A DNA stretch of 5,326 nucleotides from Candidatus Iainarchaeum sp. (GCA_028714395.1 JAQTMJ010000064.1:1-5326), one strand, 5' to 3'; shown: positions 1-5,292, counted from the first letter of the stretch. Program-made: numbers and translations. The notes: a model not told the origin generated them from the letters alone.

Positions 1-1483
1 CTCCAAGCGCAAAAATCAGTTTCCCTAATCTAGGGCCCTTTTCCTTCCCAATCAGCGTGAGATAAATCTGCTTGAAGAATTCAGCAGGAACGATTCCTCT
101 TTCCTTCGCGAAATTGAAAACCGCATTGTGTATGGCAAGCGCGTCCGCGTCGTCTGGCAACGCAGCCATCAGCTCCTTCACGTTGCCCTCTGCCTTCTTG
201 GGCTGGTATTTGAAATTGTACTCATCAGGGACGTAGTCCTTTGTAATCCACTCCTCCACGTAAGTTTTTAGGTATTCCATCCCTTTCGCGTCCCCGAGCA
301 TTTCCCCGGTTTTTGCCCAGTCCAGGTATATGGAATGGTACATGAGCACATCCTTGAATAAAACGTTCCAGTGCCTTTTTCCAGAAAGTATATATGCGAA
401 TGCTCTTTTCCGCCCGGCCCTGTCTAGGTTCTCCAGCCCTTTTTCCGCGAACTCCTGGCTTTGCTCGTACTCCTCCATCATCCTGAGCAGACTGTCCTTG
501 CCAGGGCTTATGTCCTTGTTCTCGCCCAAATCCGGCCTCGTGAGCACGAAAGTGATAACTTCGGGCGGAAGCAGGCCCATCAAATCCGAAACGCCCATTC
601 CTATTCCCTTGCTCTTTGAGTATTTTTTCCCCTGAAAGAGTATGAACCCGTATTTGTATCCTATGGGCGGCTCCTTCTTGAACATCTCCCTGAAAACAGT
701 CTCCAAAGTGTCCCTGCTCCCCCCTTTCGTGAAGTGGTCCATGCCTGCGCCTTCGCAGCTTGTGCCGAAAAGGTCCTGCCACATTGGCCAGTGCAATCTC
801 CAGGTGATTTTGTAATGGTGGTTTCCTATCGCATCCTTGCCTATGAAGCCGCATCCCTTCGTGTACTTCACGTCCCTGTCGCACGCGTACTCGTAATTCT
901 CAGTGTCATGCGAAAGCACCCGCGTGGTCGCTATTTTGCCGCATTTTCCGCATATGGGCATTATGGGGCTCCAGTCCTTTTTCTCCTCTTTCCCGCTGGT
1001 TCGTTCCACTATCTCCTTTGCCTGCTTCTCGTTCTCCAAAAAGAGTTTCGCGTATTTATCAGGCTTTCCAGATGCGTAAAGCTCGTTCATACGCACTATT
1101 TGCGCCTCTATCTCGAACCTGCCCATTATTTCAATCACTTCATCAAGGAAATGGTCCCCGAAACTCCTGCTCTTTCCAGTCGGATCGGGCACATGGGCCA
1201 GCGGCTTTCCCAAGTGGGGCGTAAGCTCCTTTTCGTACTGCTTCATGGAAAGCGGTATGGAATCGAACGCGTCCATTATGTCTGCCATGAAATAGAACTT
1301 GGTTTCGTGCCTGTTCTTCACCAGCATGTCCCGTATCTTGGAGGGGTAGAGGAATTCGCACAAAGTTCCCAGGTGGGCAGGACCTGAAGTGGTTATGCCA
1401 GAGCTGATTACGAATGGGGGCTTCTTGCTCTCCGCAACCTCGAAAGCCAGCCTTTCCGCCCAATGCATGTTGTTCATGTCCAT
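1..1483 (-). CDS. lysS: Lysyl-tRNA synthetase, class I (archaeal type), C-terminus cut by window edge
   Basis: Charges tRNA-Lys with lysine in the cytoplasm using a class I Rossmann-fold catalytic domain, unrelated to the class II LysRS of most bacteria. I translated the whole minus-strand frame: 494 codons without a stop, running off position 1. The N-terminus reads MDMNNMHWAERLAFEVAES, followed by the HIGH-type signature in TSGPAHLGT (HLGT at about residues 37-40). A cysteine-rich insert has CGKC at 178-181 and further Cys at 201 and 211, a likely zinc site. The KMSKS-type loop is KYSKSKG (287-293), with Tyr in place of Met. The segment from ITFVLTRPDLGENKDISPG is typical of the class I LysRS family, followed by the helical anticodon-binding C-terminus. 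Family members are roughly 500-550 residues, so only a short tail should be missing. The ATG at 1481-1483 is preceded by GAGTGAT with a 6-nt spacer; an in-frame ATG two codons later is a weaker alternative. Family assignment is firm. Confidence 0.95.
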   Translation of the reverse strand, partial: MDMNNMHWAERLAFEVAESKKPPFVISSGITTSGPAHLGTLCEFLYPSKIRDMLVKNRHETKFYFMADIMDAFDSIPLSMKQYEKELTPHLGKPLAHVPDPTGKSRSFGDHFLDEVIEIMGRFEIEAQIVRMNELYASGKPDKYAKLFLENEKQAKEIVERTSGKEEKKDWSPIMPICGKCGKIATTRVLSHDTENYEYACDRDVKYTKGCGFIGKDAIGNHHYKITWRLHWPMWQDLFGTSCEGAGMDHFTKGGSRDTLETVFREMFKKEPPIGYKYGFILFQGKKYSKSKGIGMGVSDLMGLLPPEVITFVLTRPDLGENKDISPGKDSLLRMMEEYEQSQEFAEKGLENLDRAGRKRAFAYILSGKRHWNVLFKDVLMYHSIYLDWAKTGEMLGDAKGMEYLKTYVEEWITKDYVPDEYNFKYQPKKAEGNVKELMAALPDDADALAIHNAVFNFAKERGIVPAEFFKQIYLTLIGKEKGPRLGKLIFALG

Positions 1484-1489
1484 AGACAA

Positions 1490-1496
1490 ATCACTC
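1490..1496 (-). promoter_or_regulatory. Ribosome binding site of lysS
   Basis: On the minus strand GAGTGAT lies 6 nt before the lysS ATG. It is close to the archaeal consensus GGAGGTGAT (complement of the usual 16S rRNA 3' end) and supports the start at 1483. Confidence 0.55.
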
Positions 1497-1530
1497 TAAT
1501 TAGTGCGTCGTTCATCATTTGCCGGCAATC

Positions 1531-1538
1531 TTTTTAAA
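1531..1538. promoter_or_regulatory. TATA element shared by divergent genes (lysS and lipoprotein gene)
   Basis: TTTTTAAA on the plus strand reads TTTAAAAA on the minus strand; both resemble archaeal TATA boxes. On the minus strand, a start about 26 nt downstream would fall near 1508, giving lysS a leader of about 25 nt. On the plus strand it would fall near 1561, only a few nt before the lipoprotein ATG. No other good TATA candidate exists in this 85-bp gap. Sharing of the element is inferred. Confidence 0.55.
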
Positions 1539-1559
1539 TGCTTGACGCGATAGCCAGTG

Positions 1560-1564
1560 GGTGG
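1560..1564 (+). promoter_or_regulatory. Ribosome binding site deciding the lipoprotein start
   Basis: GGTGG lies 4 nt before the ATG at 1569, the same motif and spacing as before the ATG at 2715. This favours 1569 over the in-frame GTG at 1557, which would absorb the site into the coding sequence. If transcription starts near 1561, as the TATA position suggests, part of this site would lie at the mRNA 5' end. Confidence 0.5.
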
Positions 1565-1568
1565 AAAT

Positions 1569-2585
1569 ATGAACAAACTTATCATTCTGGCGCTCGTGGC
1601 GATTGTTCTAGTTGGATGCACGCAGGTGCCCAAGATGCCCAATGTCACCCTTCCGGGCACCCATGCGAACGTATCGGCGAACACCACTCCAGGGATAGTG
1701 CCTCCTGTCAATCAAGACCAGCAGGGAACGCAAGGGCAGAACGCTTCTGAAGGCCAGAACGCAACCCAGAATGCGACGCAGCAAAGCGCCTTCAACCATT
1801 ACGACCTTTCCATAAAGGACGTTTCCTTCAATACATCCGCGCCCGTGGTGTCATTCTTCACCACCATGACTGTGACGGTAGGCTATGAAGGGAAGCTGAA
1901 GCCGGCCAAGTACCAGGTCACATATTATGATAATAACGAACTGGTGCAGTCCAAGACCATTGGTCCAACCCCGGCTCCGACGGAGGAGGAAACTGCGAGT
2001 TTCTACTGGCTTCCCACATCCGACGGGACCCACACCTTGAAAGTGGTGGTGGAATCGCTGGATGGCGCAACTCCGGAGGACGGGCCTGCTTCGAACAACC
2101 AGATGGAGAAGCAGGTGACCGTGCTGCCCATAGGGGTGTTTGACGGGACTGTGGGGAAGGAAGTGACCGCGCGCTTCTATCGCGCCCAGCAGTTCACGGT
2201 GCAAAACAAAATCGGCATAGGCACGCTTTTCCTTTACCTGAAATCAGACAGGACGCCCAAGGACGTGCAGATGGTTGTTGAAATTCGCAAGGACAGCGTG
2301 GACACACCCGGAGCTGTGGTAAAGACCAAGTATCTTTCGGCGAAGAACATAAACACCCTGCAGTGGTTCCCAGTATCCTACGGGACCAACGGCCTTTACC
2401 TGGAGCAGGGCAAATACTGGGTGGTGCTTTATCTTGCCGAAGACAGCCCGGACAATCCGCAGTGGATGTACACAACCGATACTTATCCGGGGAAGTCTGC
2501 AGTGCTGGACAAGACCCAAAGCTACGGGAACATCTGGAGCATTGATTCCGGGGCGTTTGCGTTCAAGATTTCAACATCGCCCTAG
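1569..2585 (+). CDS. Predicted secreted lipoprotein with CARDB-like domain and C-terminal beta-sandwich
   Basis: A 338-residue exported protein of unknown function. Residues 1-17 are a lipoprotein signal peptide: MNK, a hydrophobic stretch, then lipobox LVGC with Cys17 as the predicted lipid-anchored first residue. Residues 18-75 are a low-complexity tether rich in Asn, Gln, Thr, Gly and Pro with sequons at N25, N34, N38, N58, N64 and N68; another is at N88. Residues 76-188 resemble CARDB, an Ig-fold adhesion-related domain: YDLSIKDVSF at the start, the TASFYW and GTHTLKVVVES strands, and the SNNQMEKQVTVL ending. Residues 190-338 form a second beta-rich module (AQQFTV, VVEIRKDS, TPGAV, GKYWVVLYL, GAFAFKI). 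Its pattern recalls a beta-sandwich appended to many secreted proteins, sometimes labelled as choice-of-anchor or carbohydrate-binding-like; I cannot name the family securely. No catalytic motif is visible. The gene has its own promoter and the next plus-strand gene is also exported. A GTG start at 1557 would add four residues. Confidence 0.85.
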   Translation: MNKLIILALVAIVLVGCTQVPKMPNVTLPGTHANVSANTTPGIVPPVNQDQQGTQGQNASEGQNATQNATQQSAFNHYDLSIKDVSFNTSAPVVSFFTTMTVTVGYEGKLKPAKYQVTYYDNNELVQSKTIGPTPAPTEEETASFYWLPTSDGTHTLKVVVESLDGATPEDGPASNNQMEKQVTVLPIGVFDGTVGKEVTARFYRAQQFTVQNKIGIGTLFLYLKSDRTPKDVQMVVEIRKDSVDTPGAVVKTKYLSAKNINTLQWFPVSYGTNGLYLEQGKYWVVLYLAEDSPDNPQWMYTTDTYPGKSAVLDKTQSYGNIWSIDSGAFAFKISTSP

Positions 2586-2650
2586 TTCCTTGCAAAGGTT
2601 TCGGCATTTGCAGGAATGCAGAAACTATTCATCACATTTATTCTTTTTCT
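2586..2650 (+). terminator. Hairpin plus T-rich stretch after the lipoprotein gene
   Basis: Directly after the TAG, TTCCTTGCAAA (2586-2596) can pair with TTTGCAGGAA (2607-2616) around a 10-nt loop, with one bulged T. A T-rich segment follows at 2637-2650 (TTTATTCTTTTTCT). Archaeal termination depends mainly on U-rich tracts, so the T-rich segment is the more probable signal and the hairpin may protect the 3' end. The hairpin covers the ATG at 2616, an upstream possible start of the next gene, which argues against that start. Confidence 0.5.
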
Positions 2651-2662
2651 CCCATGCATATG

Positions 2663-2670
2663 TTTAAAAA
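2663..2670 (+). promoter_or_regulatory. TATA box of the FN3/Ig-like two-gene unit
   Basis: TTTAAAAA, centred near 2666, predicts a transcription start near 2692 and a leader of about 22 nt to the ATG at 2715. It lies after the likely terminator of the preceding gene, so the next two genes probably form a separate transcript. Confidence 0.55.
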
Positions 2671-2705
2671 CATTCGAACCCATATTTTACCTTATTCATG
2701 TTCAT

Positions 2706-2710
2706 GGTGG
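2706..2710 (+). promoter_or_regulatory. Ribosome binding site deciding the FN3/Ig-like protein start
   Basis: GGTGG sits 4 nt before the ATG at 2715, matching the arrangement at 1560-1569. Together with the TATA box at 2663 it makes 2715 the preferred start over the in-frame ATG at 2616. Confidence 0.6.
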
Positions 2711-2714
2711 TTCT

Positions 2715-3671
2715 ATGGCAAGCCAATCCGACGGGGAAGAGAAAAGGAGCATAATAGACACCATAAAAGAGGACCGCTACGTCCTGATAATGGCAATTGC
2801 GGTGCTGATTTTCATAGCAAGCTCATCCCTGGCCCTGATGAATTCCACTAGGGCCCAATTCATAAATCCGGTTCCGTTTTTTTCAGCCCAGGTTAACGGC
2901 AATACTGTTGAGCTTTCCTGGGGCGCCTCCAGCACCCCATCAGTTTCAGGCTACGACGTATACAGGAGTACCGCACCCGGCGTGCTCGGGACAAAGCTGA
3001 ACAGCGCGCCGCTTCAGGAGCTCACATACAATGATACGGCCAGCCCAGGCACCTATTACTACACCGTCCGGGCGCTCAGCGCCACTGGCGAAGACTCCAA
3101 TGCGGACCAGCTCACGGTCATCGTTGCCGACAAGGTGCCAACCGGTTTGACAATCGCGATAAATAATGGCGCGAATTACACTTCAACCCAGTCCGTGGCC
3201 CTTTCGCTTTCGGCGTCCGGGGCAACCTACTGCAGGTACAAGAACGACGAGGACCTGGACTGGTCTCCGTGGGAGCAGTACGCAACCGAAAAGAGCTGGA
3301 CGCTGAGCAGCGGCCCTGACGGCGAGAGGATTGTCGCCTACCAGTGCGAGAACACAGGGGAAAGCGGGATAGCGATAGCAAAAATAACCCTGGACACAAC
3401 GCCGCCTTCGCTGGACTACCTGCTCTCCACTTCAAACGGGCAAGTTCAGGTCAGCGTATTTGCCGAGGACCTCCTGAGCACTTCTATAACATGCAATGTT
3501 TCGACCGAAGCGTCGCAGGAAAGTTTTTCCATGCAGCTTTCGGCAGACCACACAGGCACCCATATCTATACCAAAGCCCTGCCAAAGGGCGAGCACTCGC
3601 TCTCAATGAGCTGCTCGGATGACGCAGGCAACATAAAGGACGTGCCGGCGCAGAAAATCAACGTGCAGTGA
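2715..3671 (+). CDS. Membrane-anchored surface protein: FN3 domain plus two Ig-like domains
   Basis: A 318-residue protein, predicted to be anchored by one N-terminal helix with the rest outside the cell. Residues 1-21 are charged (EEKRSIIDTIKEDR) and probably cytoplasmic; about 22-42 form a transmembrane helix (YVLIMAIAVLIFIASSSLAL). Residues about 49-138 are fibronectin type III: VELSWGAS, VSGYDVYRST, TYNDT and GTYYYTVRALSATGEDS are characteristic strands. Residues about 141-229 match a repeating Ig-like module of secreted proteins (TIAINNGANYTSTQSVALSLSA, then WSPWEQYATEKSWTL, ending ITLDTTPP). Residues 230-318 are a third beta-sandwich ending SCSDDAGN. Cysteine pairs C173/C211 and C260/C300 probably form one disulfide within each Ig-like domain. 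Sequons are at N43, N106, N154 and N261. No enzyme motif is visible; adhesion or scaffolding is inferred from domain type. Starting at ATG 2616 would add 33 residues, but that codon precedes the TATA box and lacks a good binding site. The stop overlaps the next gene by 4 bp. Confidence 0.85.
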   Translation: MASQSDGEEKRSIIDTIKEDRYVLIMAIAVLIFIASSSLALMNSTRAQFINPVPFFSAQVNGNTVELSWGASSTPSVSGYDVYRSTAPGVLGTKLNSAPLQELTYNDTASPGTYYYTVRALSATGEDSNADQLTVIVADKVPTGLTIAINNGANYTSTQSVALSLSASGATYCRYKNDEDLDWSPWEQYATEKSWTLSSGPDGERIVAYQCENTGESGIAIAKITLDTTPPSLDYLLSTSNGQVQVSVFAEDLLSTSITCNVSTEASQESFSMQLSADHTGTHIYTKALPKGEHSLSMSCSDDAGNIKDVPAQKINVQ

Positions 3672-4342
3672 GTGCTGCCATGGCAAAGTCCGAGATGCTC
3701 CTGATATTCCTGGCCTCGGCCGGGCTTTTTCTGGCCCTGCTTGTCTTTTCATTCCTAAGCTTCACATCCGGATTCAGGCCCACCCTCATAAGCGAAGCGC
3801 CCCTGAACAAGAGCGCAGAATTTTCACCCATGCCCGGGGACGGCCTTGCCTATTCCTATGCTTCCCCTGATTTCAATGGGACTGTGGTGTTCCTTTTCGG
3901 GCGCAAAATACTCCCATCCACGAACCTTTCGCAGCGCATCTATGCGAACTGCACGCTGGCCGTGATAGAGGGACTTAATTCATCAACCTGCATAAACCCT
4001 GATGGAACTGACGGAAACGGGAATGCCGGCCTTGCCGGTGGGTTCTTCTTTTTCTCCCCATGGATGCTGGCCGCGTCCGAGAATCTTAGCTGGAACGGCA
4101 GCGTGCTCAACAGCATCGACCGCAGCGAACTGGATTTTCTTTCGGTTGCTTTCGACAAAAGAGAAGTTTACAAAGGGCGCGCAGCGCTGGTGTTCAACCT
4201 CACTGTCCGTGACCTGTTCAAGGAAACCAGAAAAAGGGTGTGGGTGGATTCCAGCGAGCGGATAGTCCTTAAAGAAGAAAGTGAAAACGAGTCAATGGAG
4301 CTCATTCAGGGCTATTTTCCCTTACAACCACAAGCGGAATGA
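3668..4342 (+). CDS. Sequon-rich, membrane-anchored extracytoplasmic protein of unknown function
   Basis: A 224-residue protein that I do not recognise with confidence. Residues about 10-32 form one hydrophobic helix (LLIFLASAGLFLALLVFSFL), either an anchor or an uncleaved signal; the rest is predicted outside. Nine N-X-S/T sequons are spread over it (N47, N70, N86, N94, N104, N139, N143, N177, N207), and C95 and C108 could pair. The segment about 168-205 (YKGRAALVFNLT, then RKRVWVDSSERIVLKEES) resembles the late strands of LolA/LppX-like lipoprotein-carrier folds, where a bound protein or sugar moiety is not implied; this is a pattern resemblance only. The GTG start at 3668 overlaps the preceding stop as GTGA, suggesting translational coupling. 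The ATG at 3680 is an equally good start: the GTGA at 3668-3671 would then serve as its ribosome binding site 8 nt upstream. The last 41 bp overlap the 3' end of rpoK on the other strand. Confidence 0.78.
   Translation: MSAAMAKSEMLLIFLASAGLFLALLVFSFLSFTSGFRPTLISEAPLNKSAEFSPMPGDGLAYSYASPDFNGTVVFLFGRKILPSTNLSQRIYANCTLAVIEGLNSSTCINPDGTDGNGNAGLAGGFFFFSPWMLAASENLSWNGSVLNSIDRSELDFLSVAFDKREVYKGRAALVFNLTVRDLFKETRKRVWVDSSERIVLKEESENESMELIQGYFPLQPQAE
4269..4288 (-). terminator. Possible U-rich termination tract of rpoK inside the opposing gene
   Basis: Reading leftward past the rpoK stop, the minus strand carries a pyrimidine stretch (CGTTTTCACTTTCTTCTTTA). It lies within the coding region of the opposing gene, because the two genes overlap and leave no intergenic space. 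Weak candidate based on T content only. Confidence 0.25.
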
Positions 4343-4514
4343 TTCCTTCCTCTAGCTCGGTTTCTGCGAGCTTTATGTAATCGGATTCGCCTTCGGCTGT
4401 AGCCACAAGCGGAGGGGCGCCGAAATAGAGCTGAAGGGCCCTTGCGCCTATAATCCTAGCTCTCTCGTATTTTGTGAGGTCCATAAGAATCACTTTTATC
4501 TGCGGAACTACCAT
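4302..4514 (-). CDS. rpoK: DNA-directed RNA polymerase subunit K (Rpb6/omega homologue)
   Basis: A small core subunit of the archaeal RNA polymerase, equivalent to eukaryotic Rpb6 and bacterial omega, that helps assembly and stability of the largest subunit. The 70-residue product carries the family hallmark LTKYERARIIGARALQL (residues 13-29) with FGAPPLV following, and the C-terminal strand region ELEEGIIPLVVVR (53-65). Archaeal RpoK proteins are commonly about 55-95 residues, so this is complete. Two starts are possible. The ATG at 4514 has GGAGG 5 nt upstream. The ATG at 4484 (residue 11, giving 60 residues) has GTGAT 4 nt upstream, lies where many RpoK proteins begin, and would fit a transcript from the TATA-like box at 4529-4536. 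It lies 34 bp after the PH-domain gene on the same strand and probably shares its transcript. Its 3' end overlaps the convergent sequon-rich gene by 41 bp. Confidence 0.93.
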   Translation of the reverse strand: MVVPQIKVILMDLTKYERARIIGARALQLYFGAPPLVATAEGESDYIKLAETELEEGIIPLVVVRENSPE

Positions 4515-4519
4515 TAGCT

Positions 4520-4524
4520 CCTCC
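4520..4524 (-). promoter_or_regulatory. Ribosome binding site of rpoK
   Basis: GGAGG on the minus strand, 5 nt before the ATG at 4514, is the strongest Shine-Dalgarno match in the window. It fits reading of rpoK from a transcript begun further upstream, as for a downstream operon gene. Confidence 0.55.
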
Positions 4525-4528
4525 GAGC

Positions 4529-4536
4529 TTTTTATA
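4529..4536 (-). promoter_or_regulatory. Possible internal TATA box for rpoK
   Basis: TATAAAAA on the minus strand, preceded by GG. Expected transcription start is near 4507, just inside the longer rpoK reading frame, so a transcript from here could only use the ATG at 4484. It may give rpoK an independent promoter, or be a chance A/T stretch. Confidence 0.35.
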
Positions 4537-4548
4537 CCTTTCGCCGCC

Positions 4549-5106
4549 TCATTTTTTGTCCTGTTCCTGCGGGCGGGCTGTTTGCCCCATGCCGGCTTCG
4601 TCAGGTTCGGTCCGGCCGCGGGCGTGCTCCATCCTTTTCAATATCTCGTCTATGAGCGTTTTGTAGTCGCTGATGCCGGGCAGCACGCCCTGGTCCATTT
4701 CAGCAGCCTCTATCTTCAGGGTGGCAAGGCCCAGCAGCTTTTCAGGGAGCGTGCGCAGAACATGGACGTCCTGCACCTTCTCAAGTGCTATGCTCGTCCT
4801 TTCCTTCCCAAATATGCCCCTGCTAATCACTATTTCCTCATCGGTCATGTAATAGACGTAGTTCCTGTACTTGAGTTCCACCCACACTGCATAGAGGGCC
4901 AGCAGCAAAAGTAATATGATGAAAAAGGGAATCGCATAAAGCCCGGGCGCGAACCCGAGCAAGCCGTCAGGGAAAAGCGCTGGGCCCAGCAGGAAAGAGA
5001 GAAGAAACCACACTATGAGAGCGAGAAGCGCCACCCCCCAGCCCCATATCACGCGCACCTTGGGATCCAGGCGCCTAATCGCGCTTTCATCGAGCGGATC
5101 TGCCAT
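4549..5106 (-). CDS. Membrane protein with bacterial-type PH domain (bPH2, YdbS-like)
   Basis: A 185-residue membrane protein of the bPH2/DUF304 type; members are widespread in bacteria and archaea and their biochemical role is poorly defined. Residues 1-19 are polar and contain LDPKVRVIW, the usual lead-in before the first helix. Predicted helices are about 20-40 (WGWGVALLALIVWFLLSFLL) and 54-76 (GLYAIPFFIILLLLLALYAV). The PH-like domain follows at about 77-155: LKYRNYVYYMTDEEIVISRG, IALEKVQDVHVLR, then LLGLATLKIEAA, the family's characteristic strand order. A charged tail (about 160-185) ends in EQDKK and is probably cytoplasmic. The ATG at 5106 has no Shine-Dalgarno but sits about 25 nt after a TATA box, so the message is probably leaderless. 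rpoK follows 34 bp downstream on the same strand, suggesting cotranscription; a functional link to RNA polymerase is not implied. Confidence 0.88.
   Translation of the reverse strand: MADPLDESAIRRLDPKVRVIWGWGVALLALIVWFLLSFLLGPALFPDGLLGFAPGLYAIPFFIILLLLLALYAVWVELKYRNYVYYMTDEEIVISRGIFGKERTSIALEKVQDVHVLRTLPEKLLGLATLKIEAAEMDQGVLPGISDYKTLIDEILKRMEHARGRTEPDEAGMGQTARPQEQDKK
4552..4557 (+). terminator. Possible T-tract stop for the plus-strand surface-gene transcript
   Basis: Six T residues at the 3' end of the PH-domain gene are the longest T run downstream of the gene ending at 4342. If used, the plus-strand transcript would run antisense through all of rpoK. Weak evidence, based on the run alone. 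Confidence 0.22.
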
Positions 5107-5127
5107 AATTCAAATTCGCTTCGGTTC

Positions 5128-5135
5128 TTTATAAA
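5128..5135 (-). promoter_or_regulatory. TATA box of the PH-domain/rpoK unit
   Basis: TTTATAAA, centred about 25 nt upstream of the ATG at 5106. This spacing places the transcription start at or next to the A of the ATG, and the region between has no Shine-Dalgarno match, so a leaderless transcript is likely. Confidence 0.6.
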
Positions 5136-5230
5136 CCCTGTCAATTACCCGCTGCCCAATTTTCAGAGATTTGAAATTCTAAAGTGCAAGTGAGCGTAGC
5201 GAACGACTATTGGAGAGGGGAGTGGATTAA

Positions 5231-5292
5231 CCCTAAAACTGAGGGGAGAGCAGAAAATAACGAGATGATAACTCTCTCCCCTAGGTTTAGGG
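5231..5292. repeat. Imperfect inverted repeat near the contig end
   Basis: AGGGGAGAG (5242-5250) is exactly complementary to CTCTCCCCT (5274-5282). Outside this, CCCTAAAACT (5231-5240) pairs with AGGTTTAGGG (5283-5292) with one mismatch, and G5241 is bulged. The total is about 19 paired positions around a 23-nt centre. An additional copy of GAGGGGAG at 5215-5222 could compete for the right arm. The surrounding 200 bp (5107-5308) contain no gene that I can support. It could be a terminator, a binding site, a mobile-element end or an assembly artefact. Confidence 0.6.

Noticed and set aside
225..884. 219-codon minus-strand open frame in another frame of lysS
   Set aside because: The lysS frame is continuous through this region and carries the zinc and KMSKS motifs; the alternative translation is Arg/Gly/His-rich without domain character.
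734..1387. 217-codon plus-strand open frame opposite lysS
   Set aside because: It lies wholly antisense to a clearly conserved synthetase gene, has no recognisable domain or ribosome binding site, and its composition follows from the lysS codons on the other strand.
2616..2714. Upstream 33-codon extension of the FN3/Ig-like protein with a hydrophobic N-terminus
   Set aside because: Its ATG lies in the hairpin after the preceding gene and ahead of the TATA box. The GGTGG site and the ATG at 2715 fit better, and a proper anchor helix already exists downstream.
4474..4914. 146-codon plus-strand open frame opposite the PH-domain gene
   Set aside because: Antisense to a gene with clear membrane helices and a PH-like domain; no start signal and no recognisable protein features.
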